Below are positions 43,393 through 58,300 of a stretch of 64,000 nucleotides of DNA, piece by piece; positions within the stretch are counted from its first letter, which is position 1, and each line of letters begins with the position of its first letter. This DNA comes from Pratylenchus scribneri (Eukaryota > Nematoda > Chromadorea > Rhabditida > Pratylenchidae), in assembly GCA_030063045.1 (NCBI GenBank), contig JAQSEB010000005.1, positions 737,501 through 801,500 of the forward strand, given 5' to 3'. Both the position numbers and the translations under genes were made by a program. The notes beneath the pieces are model-generated. The model was not told the origin of the DNA and made no database searches. It saw only the letters and a list, made by a program, of their open reading frames with translations.

Positions 43393-46300
43393 ATGGAATC
43401 GTATTTTTTTCTTTATAGGTTATTGCTCTTGGAATCAATTTCTGTACACGTCATCTAGTATTTCTGTATACGTCATCTCATATTATACGTCATCTCGTAT
43501 AATGTATAAGTCATGTGCTCTTGTAATAGTATTTTTTTCTGTATACGTTATTGCTCTTGGAATCAATTTCTGTACACGTCATCTAGTATTTCTGTATACG
43601 TCATCTCGTATTATGTATACGTCATGTGCTCTTGTAATCGTATTTTTTTCTGTATACGTTATTGCTCTTGGAATCAATTTCTGTACACGTCATCTAGTAT
43701 TTCTGTATACGTCATCTCATATTCTGTATACGTCATCTCGTATTATGTATACGTCATTGCTCATGGAATCGTATTTTTTTCTTTATAGGTTATTGCTCTT
43801 GGAATCAATTTCTGTACACGTCATCTAGTATTTCTGTATACGTCATCTCATATTCTGTATACGTCATCTCGTATAATGTATACGTCATGTGCTCTTGTAA
43901 TAGTATTTTTTTCTGTATACGTTATTGCTCTTGGAATCAATTTCTGTACACGTCATCTAGTATTTCTGTATACGTCATCTCGTATTATGTATACGTCATG
44001 TGCTCTTGTAATCGTATTTTTTTCTGTATACGTTATTGCTCTTGGAATCAATTTCTGTACACGTCATCTAGTATTTCTGTATACGTCATCTCATATTCTA
44101 TATACGTCATCTCGTATTATGTATACGTCATGTGCTCTTGTAATAGTATTTTTTTCTGTATACGTTATTGCTCTTGGAATCAATTTCTGTACACGTCATC
44201 TAGTATTTCTGTATACGTCATCTCGTATTATGTATACGTCATGTGCTCTTGTAATCGTATTTTTTTCTGTATACGTTATTGCTCTTGGAATCAATTTCTG
44301 TACACGTCATCTAGTATTTCTGTATACGTCATCTCATATTCTGTATACGTCATCTCGTATAATGTATACGTCATGTGCTCTTGTAATCGTATTTTTTTCT
44401 GTATACGTTATTGCTCTTGGAATCAATTTCTGTACACGTCATCTAGTATTTCTGTATACGTCATCTCATATTCTGTATACGTCATCTCGTATAATGTATA
44501 CGTCATTGCTCATGGAATCGTATTTTTTTCTTTATAGGTTATTGCTCTTGGAATCAATTTCTGTACACGTCATCTAGTATTTCTGTATACGTCATCTCAT
44601 ATTCTGTATACGTCATCTCGTATAATGTATACGTCATGTGCTCTTGTAATAGTATTTTTTTCTGTATACGTTATTGCTCTTGGAATCAATTTCTGTACAC
44701 GTCATCTAGTATTTCTGTATACGTCATCTCGTATTATGTATACGTCATGTGCTCTTGTAATCGTATTTTTTTCTGTATACGTTATTGCTCTTGGAATCAA
44801 TTTCTGTACACGTCAGCTAGTATTTCTGTATACGTCATCTCATATTCTGTATACGTCATCTCGTATAATGTATACGTCATGTGCTCTTGTAATCGTATTT
44901 TTTTCTGTATACGTTATTGCTCTTGGAATCAATTTCTGTACACGTCATCTAGTATTTCTGTATACGTCATCTCATATTCTGTATACGTCATCTCGTATAA
45001 TGTATACGTCATGTGCTCTTGTAATCGTATTTTTTTCTGTATACGTTATTGCTCTTGGAATCAATTTCTGTACACGTCATCTAGTATTTCTGTATACGTC
45101 ATCTCGTATTATGTATACGTCATCTCGTATTATGTATACGTCATTGCTCATGGAATCGTATTTTTTTCTTTATAGGTTATTGCTCTTGGAATCAATTTCT
45201 GTACACGTCAGCTAGTATTTCTGTATACGTCATCTCATATTCTGTATACGTCATCTCGTATAATGTATACGTCATTGCTCATGGAATCGTATTTTTTTCG
45301 TTATAGGTTATTGCTCTTGGAATCAATTTCTGTATACGTCATCTCATATTCTGTATACGTCATCTCGTATAATGTATACGTCATGTGCTCTTGTAATCGT
45401 ATTTTTTTCTGTATACGTTATTGCTCTTGGAATCAATTTCTGTACACGTCATCTAGTATTTCTGTATACGTCATCTCATATTCTGTATACGTCATCTCGT
45501 ATAATGTATACGTCATTGCTCATGGAATCGTATTTTTTTCTTTATAGGTTATTGCTCTTGGAATCAATTTCTGTACACGTCATCTAGTATTTCTGTATAC
45601 GTCATCTCGTATTATGTATACGTCATGTGCTCTTGTAATCGTATTTTTTCTGTATACGTTATTGCTCTTGGAATCAATTTCTGTACACGTCAGCTAGTAT
45701 TTCTGTATACGTCATCTCATATTCTGTATACGTCATCTCGTATAATGTATACGTCATGTGCTCTTGTAATCGTATTTTTTTCTGTATACGTTATTGCTCT
45801 TGGAATCAATTTCTGTACACGTCATCTAGTATTTCTGTATACGTCATCTCATATTCTGTATACGTCATCTCGTATAATGTATACGTCATGTGCTCTTGTA
45901 ATCGTATTTTTTTCTGTATACGTTATTGCTCTTGGAATCAATTTCTGTACACGTCATCTAGTATTTCTGTATACGTCATCTCGTATTATGTATACGTCAT
46001 CTCGTATTATGTATACGTCATTGCTCATGGAATCGTATTTTTTTCTTTATAGGTTATTGCTCTTGGAATCAATTTCTGTACACGTCAGCTAGTATTTCTG
46101 TATACGTCATCTCATATTCTGTATACGTCATCTCGTATAATGTATACGTCATGTGCTCTTGTAATAGTATTTTTTTCTGTATACGTTATTGCTCTTGGAA
46201 TCAATTTCTGTACACGTCATCTAGTATTTCTGTATACGTCATGTGCTCTTGTAATCGTATTTTTTTCTGTATACGTTATTGCTCTTGGAATCAATTTCTG

Positions 46301-49300
46301 TACACGTCATCTAGTATTTCTGTATACGTCATCTCGTATTATGTATACGTCATGTGCTCCTGTAATCGTATTTTTTTCTGTATACGTTATTGCTCTTGGA
46401 ATCAATTTCTGTACACGTCATCTAGTATTTCTGTATACGTCATGTGCTCTTGTAATAGTATTTTTTTCTGTATACGTTATTGCTCTTGGAATCAATTTCT
46501 GTACACGTCATCTAGTATTTCTGTATACGTCATCTCGTATTATGTATACGTCATCTCGTATTATGTATACGTCATTGCTCATGGAATCGTATTTTTTTCT
46601 TTATAGGTTATTGCTCTTGGAATCAATTTCTGTACACGTCAGCTAGTATTTCTGTATACGTCATCTCATATTCTGTATACGTCATCTCGTATAATGTATA
46701 CGTCATTGCTCATGGAATCGTATTTTTTTCGTTATAGGTTATTGCTCTTGGAATCAATTTCTGTATACGTCATCTCATATTCTGTATACGTCATCTCGTA
46801 TAATGTATACGTCATGTGCTCTTGTAATCGTATTTTTTTCTGTATACGTTATTGCTCTTGGAATCAATTTCTGTACACGTCATCTAGTATTTCTGTATAC
46901 GTCATCTCATATTCTGTATACGTCATCTCGTATAATGTATACGTCATTGCTCATGGAATCGTATTTTTTTCTTTATAGGTTATTGCTCTTGGAATCAATT
47001 TCTGTACACGTCATCTAGTATTTCTGTATACGTCATCTCGTATTATGTATACGTCATGTGCTCTTGTAATCGTATTTTTTTCTGTATACGTTATTGCTCT
47101 TGGAATCAATTTCTGTACACGTCAGCTAGTATTTCTGTATACGTCATCTCATATTCTGTATACGTCATCTCGTATAATGTATACGTCATGTGCTCTTGTA
47201 ATCGTATTTTTTTCTGTATACGTTATTGCTCTTGGAATCAATTTCTGTACACGTCATCTAGTATTTCTGTATACGTCATCTCATATTCTGTATACGTCAT
47301 CTCGTATAATGTATACGTCATGTGCTCTTGTAATCGTATTTTTTTCTGTATACGTTATTGCTCTTGGAATCAATTTCTGTACACGTCATCTAGTATTTCT
47401 GTATACGTCATCTCGTATTATGTATACGTCATCTCGTATTATGTATACGTCATTGCTCATGGAATCGTATTTTTTTCTTTATAGGTTATTGCTCTTGGAA
47501 TCAATTTCTGTACACGTCAGCTAGTATTTCTGTATACGTCATCTCATATTCTGTATACGTCATCTCGTATAATGTATACGTCATGTGCTCTTGTAATAGT
47601 ATTTTTTTCTGTATACGTTATTGCTCTTGGAATCAATTTCTGTACACGTCATCTAGTATTTCTGTATACGTCATGTGCTCTTGTAATCGTATTTTTTTCT
47701 GTATACGTTATTGCTCTTGGAATCAATTTCTGTACACGTCATCTAGTATTTCTGTATACGTCATCTCGTATTATGTATACGTCATGTGCTCCTGTAATCG
47801 TATTTTTTTCTGTATACGTTATTGCTCTTGGAATCAATTTCTGTACACGTCATCTAGTATTTCTGTATACGTCATGTGCTCTTGTAATCGTATTTTTTTC
47901 TGTATACGTTATTGCTCTTGGAATCAATTTCTGTACACGTCATCTAGTATTTCTGTATACGTCATCTCGTATTATGTATACGTCATGTGCTCTTGTAATC
48001 GTATTTTTTTCTGTATACGTTATTGCTCTTGGAATCAATTTCTGTACACGTCATCTAGTATTTCTGTATACGTCATCTCATATTCTGTATACGTCATCTC
48101 GTATAATGTATACGTCATGTGCTCTTGTAATAGTATTTTTTTCTGTATACGTTATTGCTCTTGGAATCAATTTCTTTACACGTCATCTAGTATTTCTGTA
48201 TACGTCATCTCGTATTATGTATACGTCATGTGCTCTTGTAATCGTATTTTTTTCTGTATACGTTATTGCTCTTGGAATCAATTTCTGTACACGTCAGCTA
48301 GTATTTCTGTATACGTCATCTCATATTCTGTATACGTCATCTCGTATAATGTATACGTCATGTGCTCTTGTAATCGTATTTTTTTCTGTATACGTTATTG
48401 CTCTTGGAATCAATTTCTGTACACGTCATCTAGTATTTCTGTATACGTCATCTCATATTCTGTATACGTCATCTCGTATAATGTATACGTCATGTGCTCT
48501 TGTAATCGTATTTTTTTCTGTATACGTTATTGCTCTTGGAATCAATTTCTGTACACGTCATCTAGTATTTCTGTATACGTCATCTCGTATTATGTATACG
48601 TCATCTCGTATTATGTATACGTCATTGCTCATGGAATCAGGTTATTGCTCTTGGAATCAATTTCTGTACACGTCAGCTAGTATTTCTGTATACGTCATCT
48701 CATATTCTGTATACGTCATCTCGTATAATGTATACGTCATGTGCTCTTGTAATAGTATTTTTTTCTGTATACGTTATTGCTCTTGGAATCAATTTCTGTA
48801 CACGTCATCTAGTATTTCTGTATACGTCATGTGCTCTTGTAATCGTATTTTTTTCTGTATACGTTATTGCTCTTGGAATCAATTTCTGTACACGTCATCT
48901 AGTATTTCTGTATACGTCATCTCGTATTATGTATACGTCATGTGCTCCTGTAATCGTATTTTTTTCTGTATACGTTATTGCTCTTGGAATCAATTTCTGT
49001 ACACGTCATCTAGTATTTCTGTATACGTCATCTCATATTCTGTATACGTCATCTCGTATAATGTATACGTCATGTGCTCTTGTAATCGTATTTTTTTCTG
49101 TATACGTTATTGCTCTTGGAATCAATTTCTGTACACGTCATCTAGTATTTCTGTATACGTCATCTCGTATTATGTATACGTCATCTCGTATTATGTATAC
49201 GTCATTGCTCATGGAATCGTTTTTTTTTCTTTATAGGTTATTGCTCTTGGAATCAATTTCTGTACACGTCAGCTAGTATTTCTGTATACGTCATCTCATA

Positions 49301-52300
49301 TTCTGTATACGTCATCTCGTATAATGTATACGTCATGTGCTCTTGTAATAGTATTTTTTTCTGTATACGTTATTGCTCTTGGAATCAATTTCTGTACACG
49401 TCATCTAGTATTTCTGTATACGTCATGTGCTCTTGTAATCGTATTTTTTTCTGTATACGTTATTGCTCTTGGAATCAATTTCTGTACACGTCATCTAGTA
49501 TTTCTGTATACGTCATCTCGTATTATGTATACGTCATGTGCTCCTGTAATCGTATTTTTTTCTGTATACGTTATTGCTCTTGGAATCAATTTCTGTACAC
49601 GTCATCTAGTATTTCTGTATACGTCATCTCATATTCTGTATACGTCATCTCGTATAATGTATACGTCATGTGCTCTTGTAATCGTATTTTTTTCTGTATA
49701 CGTTATTGCTCTTGGAATCAATTTCTGTACACGTCATCTAGTATTTCTGTATACGTCATCTCATATTCTGTATACGTCATCTCGTATTATGTATACGTCA
49801 TGTGCTCTTGTAATCGTATTTTTTTCTGTATACGTTATTGCTCTTGGAATCAATTTCTGTACACGTCATCTAGTATTTCTGTATACGTCATCTCATATTC
49901 TGTATACGTCATCTCGTATAATGTATACGTCATGTGCTCTTGTAATCGTATTTTTTTCTGTATACGTTATTGCTCTTGGAATCAATTTCTGTACACGTCA
50001 TCTAGTATTTCTGTATACGTCATCTCATATTCTGTATACGTCATCTCGTATAATGTATACGTCATTGCTCATGGAATCGTATTTTTTTCGTTATAGGTTA
50101 TTGCTCTTGGAATCAATTTCTGTATACGTCATCTCATATTCTGTATACGTCATCACGTATAATGTATACGTCATGTGCTCTTGTAATCGTATTTTTTTCT
50201 GTATACGTTATTGCTCTTGGAATCAATTTCTGTACACGTCATCTAGTATTTCTGTATACGTCATCTCATATTCTGTATACGTCATCTCGTATTATGTATA
50301 CGTCATTGCTCATGGAATCGTATTTTTTTCTTTATAGGTTATTGCTCTTGGAATCAATTTCTGTACACGTCATCTCATATTCTGTATACGTCATCTCGTA
50401 TAATGTATACGTCATGTGCTCTTGTAATAGTATTTTTTTCTGTATACGTTATTGCTCTTGGAATCAATTTCTGTACACGTCATCTAGTATTTCTGTATAC
50501 GTCATGTGCTCTTGTAATCGTATTTTTTTCTGTATACGTTATTGCTCTTGGAATCAATTTCTGTACACGTCATCTAGTATTTCTGTATACGTCATCTCGT
50601 ATTATGTATACGTCATGTGCTCTTGTAATCGTATTTTTTTCTGTATACGTTATTGCTCTTGGAATCAATTTCTGTACACGTCATCTAGTATTTCTGTATA
50701 CGTCATCTCATATTCTGTATACGTCATCTCGTATAATGTATACGTCATGTGCTCTTGTAATAGTATTTTTTTCTGTATACGTTATTGCTCTTGGAATCAA
50801 TTTCTGTACACGTCATCTAGTATTTCTGTATACGTCATCTCGTATTATGTATACGTCATGTGCTCTTGTAATCGTATTTTTTTCTGTATACGTTATTGCT
50901 CTTGGAATCAATTTCTGTACACGTCAGCTAGTATTTCTGTATACGTCATCTCATATTCTGTATACGTCATCTCGTATAATGTATACGTCATGTGCTCTTG
51001 TAATCGTATTTTTTTCTGTATACGTTATTGCTCTTGGAATCAATTTCTGTACACGTCATCTAGTATTTCTGTATACGTCATCTCATATTCTGTATACGTC
51101 ATCTCGTATAATGTATACGTCATGTGCTCTTGTAATCGTATTTTTTTCTGTATACGTTATTGCTCTTGGAATCAATTTCTGTACACGTCATCTAGTATTT
51201 CTGTATACGTCATCTCGTATTATGTATACGTCATCTCGTATTATGTATACGTCATTGCTCATGGAATCGTATTTTTTTCTTTATAGGTTATTGCTCTTGG
51301 AATCAATTTCTGTACACGTCAGCTAGTATTTCTGTATACGTCATCTCATATTCTGTATACGTCATCTCGTATAATGTATACGTCATGTGCTCTTGTAATA
51401 GTATTTTTTTCTGTATACGTTATTGCTCTTGGAATCAATTTCTGTACACGTCATCTAGTATTTCTGTATACGTCATGTGCTCTTGTAATCGTATTTTTTT
51501 CTGTATACGTTATTGCTCTTGGAATCAATTTCTGTACACGTCATCTAGTATTTCTGTATACGTCATCTCGTATTATGTATACGTCATGTGCTCCTGTAAT
51601 CGTATTTTTTTCTGTATACGTTATTGCTCTTGGAATCAATTTCTGTACACGTCATCTAGTATTTCTGTATACGTCATCTCATATTCTGTATACGTCATCT
51701 CGTATAATGTATACGTCATGTGCTCTTGTAATCGTATTTTTTTCTGTATACGTTATTGCTCTTGGAATCAATTTCTGTACACGTCATCTAGTATTTCTGT
51801 ATACGTCATCTCATATTCTGTATACGTCATCTCGTATTATGTATACGTCATGTGCTCTTGTAATCGTATTTTTTTCTGTATACGTTATTGCTCTTGGAAT
51901 CAATTTCTGTACACGTCATCTAGTATTTCTGTATACGTCATCTCGTATTATGTATACGTCATGTGCTCTTGTAATCGTATTTTTTTCTGTATACGTTATT
52001 GCTCTTGGAATCAATTTCTGTACACGTCAGCTAGTATTTCTGTATACGTCATCTCATATTCTGTATACGTCATCTCGTATAATGTATACGTCATGTGCTC
52101 TTGTAATCGTATTTTTTTCTGTATACGTTATTGCTCTTGGAATCAATTTCTGTACACGTCATCTAGTATTTCTGTATACGTCATCTCATATTCTGTATAC
52201 GTCATCTCGTATAATGTATACGTCATGTGCTCTTGTAATCGTATTTTTTTCTGTATACGTTATTGCTCTTGGAATCAATTTCTGTACACGTCATCTAGTA

Positions 52301-55300
52301 TTTCTGTATACGTCATCTCGTATTATGTATACGTCATCTCGTATTATGTATACGTCATTGCTCATGGAATCGTATTTTTTTCTTTATAGGTTATTGCTCT
52401 TGGAATCAATTTCTGTACACGTCAGCTAGTATTTCTGTATACGTCATCTCATATTCTGTATACGTCATCTCGTATAATGTATACGTCATGTGCTCTTGTA
52501 ATAGTATTTTTTTCTGTATACGTTATTGCTCTTGGAATCAATTTCTGTACACGTCATCTAGTATTTCTGTATACGTCATGTGCTCTTGTAATCGTATTTT
52601 TTTCTGTATACGTTATTGCTCTTGGAATCAATTTCTGTACACGTCATCTAGTATTTCTGTATACGTCATCTCGTATTATGTATACGTCATGTGCTCCTGT
52701 AATCGTATTTTTTTCTGTATACGTTATTGCTCTTGGAATCAATTTCTGTACACGTCATCTAGTATTTCTGTATACGTCATCTCATATTCTGTATACGTCA
52801 TCTCGTATAATGTATACGTCATGTGCTCTTGTAATCGTATTTTTTTCTGTATACGTTATTGCTCTTGGAATCAATTTCTGTACACGTCATCTAGTATTTC
52901 TGTATACGTCATCTCATATTCTGTATACGTCATCTCGTATTATGTATACGTCATGTGCTCTTGTAATCGTATTTTTTTCTGTATACGTTATTGCTCTTGG
53001 AATCAATTTCTGTACACGTCATCTAGTATTTCTGTATACGTCATCTCATATTCTGTATACGTCATCTCGTATAATGTATACGTCATGTGCTCTTGTAATC
53101 GTATTTTTTTCTGTATACGTTATTGCTCTTGGAATCAATTTCTGTACACGTCATCTAGTATTTCTGTATACGTCATCTCATATTCTGTATACGTCATCTC
53201 GTATAATGTATACGTCATTGCTCATGGAATCGTATTTTTTTCGTTATAGGTTATTGCTCTTGGAATCAATTTCTGTATACGTCATCTCATATTCTGTATA
53301 CGTCATCTCGTATAATGTATACGTCATGTGCTCTTGTAATCGTATTTTTTTCTGTATACGTTATTGCTCTTGGAATCAATTTCTGTACACGTCATCTAGT
53401 ATTTCTGTATACGTCATCTCATATTCTGTATACGTCATCTCGTATTATGTATACGTCATTGCTCATGGAATCGTATTTTTTTCTTTATAGGTTATTGCTC
53501 TTGGAATCAATTTCTGTACACGTCATCTCATATTCTGTATACGTCATCTCGTATAATGTATACGTCATGTGCTCTTGTAATAGTATTTTTTTCTGTATAC
53601 GTTATTGCTCTTGGAATCAATTTCTGTACACGTCATCTAGTATTTCTGTATACGTCATGTGCTCTTGTAATCGTATTTTTTTCTGTATACGTTATTGCTC
53701 TTGGAATCAATTTCTGTACACGTCATCTAGTATTTCTGTATACGTCATCTCGTATAATGTATACGTCATGTGCTCTTGTAATCGTATTTTTTTCTGTATA
53801 CGTTATTGCTCTTGGAATCAATTTCTGTACACGTCATCTAGTATTTCTGTATACGTCATCTCATATTCTGTATACGTCATCTCGTATAATGTATACGTCA
53901 TTGCTCATGGAATCGTATTTTTTTCTTTATAGGTTATTGCTCTTGGAATCAATTTCTGTACACGTCATCTAGTATTTCTGTATACGTCATCTCGTATTAT
54001 GTATACGTTAAGTGCTCTTGTAATCGTATTTTTTTCTGTATACGTTATTGCTCTTGGAATCAATTTCTGTACACGTCAGCTAGTATTTCTGTATACGTCA
54101 TCTCATATTCTGTATACGTCATCTCGTATAATGTATACGTCATGTGCTCTTGTAATCGTATTTTTTTCTGTATACGTTATTGCTCTTGGAATCAATTTCT
54201 GTACACGTCATCTAGTATTTCTGTATACGTCATCTCATATTCTGTATACGTCATCTCGTATAATGTATACGTCATGTGCTCTTGTAATCGTATTTTTTTC
54301 TGTATACGTTATTGCTCTTGGAATCAATTTCTGTACACGTCATCTAGTATTTCTGTATACGTCATCTCGTATTATGTATACGTCATCTCGTATTATGTAT
54401 ACGTCATTGCTCATGGAATCGTATTTTTTTCTTTATAGGTTATTGCTCTTGGAATCAATTTCTGTACACGTCAGCTAGTATTTCTGTATACGTCATCTCA
54501 TATTCTGTATACGTCATCTCGTATAATGTATACGTCATGTGCTCTTGTAATAGTATTTTTTTCTGTATACGTTATTGCTCTTGGAATCAATTTCTGTACA
54601 CGTCATCTAGTATTTCTGTATACGTCATGTGCTCTTGTAATCGTATTTTTTTCTGTATACGTTATTGCTCTTGGAATCAATTTCTGTACACGTCATCTAG
54701 TATTTCTGTATACGTCATCTCGTATTATGTATACGTCATGTGCTCCTGTAATCGTATTTTTTTCTGTATACGTTATTGCTCTTGGAATCAATTTCTGTAC
54801 ACGTCATCTAGTATTTCTGTATACGTTGTGCTCTTGTAATCGTATTTTTTTCTGTATACGTTATTGCTCTTGGAATCAATTTCTGTACACGTCATCTAGT
54901 ATTTCTGTATACGTCATCTCGTATTATGTATACGTCATGTGCTCTTGTAATCGTATTTTTTTCTGTATACGTTATTGCTCTTGGAATCAATTTCTGTACA
55001 CGTCATCTAGTATTTCTGTATACGTCATCTCATATTCTGTATACGTCATCTCGTATAATGTATACGTCATGTGCTCTTGTAATCGTATTTTTTTCTGTAT
55101 ACGTTATTGCTCTTGGAATCAATTTCTGTACACGTCATCTAGTATTTCTGTATACGTCATCTCGTATTATGTATACGTCATGTGCTCTTGTAATCGTATT
55201 TTTTTCTGTATACGTTATTGCTCTTGGAATCAATTTCTGTACACGTCATCTAGTATTTCTGTATACGTCATCTCGTATTATGTATACGTCATCTCGTATT

Positions 55301-58300
55301 ATGTATACGTCATTGCTCATGGAATCGTATTTTTTTCTGTATACGTTATTGCTCTTGGAATCAATTTCTGTACACGTCATCTAGTATTTCTGTATACGTC
55401 ATCTCATATTCTGTATACGTCATCTCGTATAATGTATACGTCATGTGCTCTTGTAATCGTATTTTTTTCTGTATACGTTATTGCTCTTGGAATCAATTTC
55501 TGTACACGTCATCTAGTATTTCTGTATACGTCATCTCGTATTATGTATACGTCATCTCGTATTATGTATACGTCATTGCTCATGGAATCGTATTTTTTTC
55601 TTTATAGGTTATTGCTCTTGGAATCAATTTCTGTACACGTCAGCTAGTATTTCTGTATACGTCATCTCGTATTATGTATACGTCATGTGCTCCTGTAATC
55701 GTATTTTTTTCTGTATACGTTATTGCTCTTGGAATCAATTTCTGTACACGTCATCTAGTATTTCTGTATACGTCATCTCATATTCTGTATACGTCATCTC
55801 GTATAATGTATACGTCATGTGCTCTTGTAATCGTATTTTTTTCTGTATATGTTATTGCTCTTGGAATCAATTTCTGTACACGTCATCTAGTATTTCTGTA
55901 TACGTCATCTCATATTCTGTATACGTCATCTCGTATTATGTATACGTCATGTGCTCTTGTAATCGTATTTTTTTCTGTATACGTTATTGCTCTTGGAATC
56001 AATTTCTGTACACGTCATCTAGTATTTCTGTATACGTCATCTCATATTCTGTATACGTCATCTCGTATAATGTATACGTCATGTGCTCTTGTAATCGTAT
56101 TTTTTTCTGTATACGTTATTGCTCTTGGAATCAATTTCTGTACACGTCATCTAGTATTTCTGTATACGTCATCTCATATTCTGTATACGTCATCTCGTAT
56201 AATGTATACGTCATTGCTCATGGAATCGTATTTTTTTCGTTATAGGTTATTGCTCTTGGAATCAATTTCTGTATACGTCATCTCATATTCTGTATACGTC
56301 ATCTCGTATAATGTATACGTCATGTGCTCTTGTAATCGTATTTTTTTCTGTATACGTTATTGCTCTTGGAATCAATTTCTGTACACGTCATCTAGTATTT
56401 CTGTATACGTCATCTCATATTCTGTATACGTCATCTCGTATAATGTATACGTCATGTGCTCTTGTAATCGTATTTTTTTCGGTATACGTTATTGCTCTTG
56501 GAATCAATTTCTGTACACGTCATCTAGTATTTCTGTATACGTCATCTCATATTCTGTATACGTCATCTCGTATAATGTATACGTCATGTGCTCTTGTAAT
56601 CGTATTTTTTTCTGTATACGTTATTGCTCTTGGAATCAATTTCTGTACACGTCATCTAGTATTTCTGTATACGTCATCTCATATTCTGTATACGTCATCT
56701 CGTATTATGTATACGTCATGTGCTCTTGTAATAGTATTTTTTTCTGTATACGTTATTGCTCTTGGAATCAATTTCTGTACACGTCATCTAGTATTTCTGT
56801 ATACGTCATCTCATATTCTGTATACGTCATCTCGTATAATGTATACGTCATGTGCTCTTGTAATCGTATTTTTTTCTGTATACGTTATTGCTCTTGGAAT
56901 CAATTTCTGTACACGTCATCTAGTATTTCTGTATACGTCATCTCATATTCTGTATACGTCATCTCGTATAATGTATACGTCATTGCTCATGGAATCGTAT
57001 TTTTTTCGTTATAGGTTATTGCTCTTGGAATCAATTTCTGTATACGTCATCTCATATTCTGTATACGTCATCTCGTATAATGTATACGTCATGTGCTCTT
57101 GTAATCGTATTTTTTTCTGTATACGTTATTGCTCTTGGAATCAATTTCTGTACACGTCATCTAGTATTTCTGTATACGTCATCTCATATTCTGTATACGT
57201 CATCTCGTATTATGTATACGTCATTGCTCATGGAATCGTATTTTTTTCTTTATAGGTTATTGCTCTTGGAATCAATTTCTGTACACGTCATCTAGTTTTT
57301 TCTGTATACGTCATCTCATATTCTGTATACGTCATCTCGTATAATGTATACGTCATGTGCTCTTGTAATAGTATTTTTTTCTGTATACGTTATTGCTCTT
57401 GGAATCAATTTCTGTACACGTCATCTAGTATTTCTGTATACGTCATGTGCTCTTGTAATCGTATTTTTTTCTGTATACGTTATTGCTCTTGGAATCAATT
57501 TCTGTACACGTCATCTAGTATTTCTGTATACGTCATCTCGTATTATGTATACGTCATGTGCTCTTGTAATCGTATTTTTTTCTGTATACGTTATTGCTCT
57601 TGGAATCAATTTCTGTACACGTCATCTAGTATTTCTGTATACGTCATCTCATATTCTGTATACGTCATCTCGTATAATGTATACGTCATGTGCTCTTGTA
57701 ATCGTATTTTTTTCTGTATACGTTATTGCTCTTGGAATCAATTTCTGTACACGTCATCTAGTATTTCTGTATACGTCATCTCATATTCTGTATACGTCAT
57801 CTCGTATAATGTATACGTCATCTCGTATAATGTATACGTCATGTGCTCTTGTAATCGTATTTTTTTCTGTATACGTTATTGCTCTTGGAATCATTTTCTG
57901 TACACGTCATCTAGTATTTCTGTATACGTCATCTCATATTCTGTATACGTCATCTCGTATAATGTATACGTCATTGCTCATGGAATCGTATTTTTTTCTT
58001 TATAGGTTATTGCTCTTGGAATCAATTTCTGTATACGTCATCTCGTATTATGTATACGTCATGTGCTCTTGTAATCGTATTTTTTTCTGTATACGTTATT
58101 GCTCTTGGAATCATTTTCTGTACACGTCATCTAGTATTTCTGTATACGTCATCTCATATTCTGTATACGTCATCTCGTATAATGTATACGTCATTGCTCA
58201 TGGAATCGTATTTTTTTCTTTATAGGTTATTGCTCTTGGAATCAATTTCTGTATACGTCATCTCGTATTATGTTTTATGTATACGTCATGTGCTCTTGTA

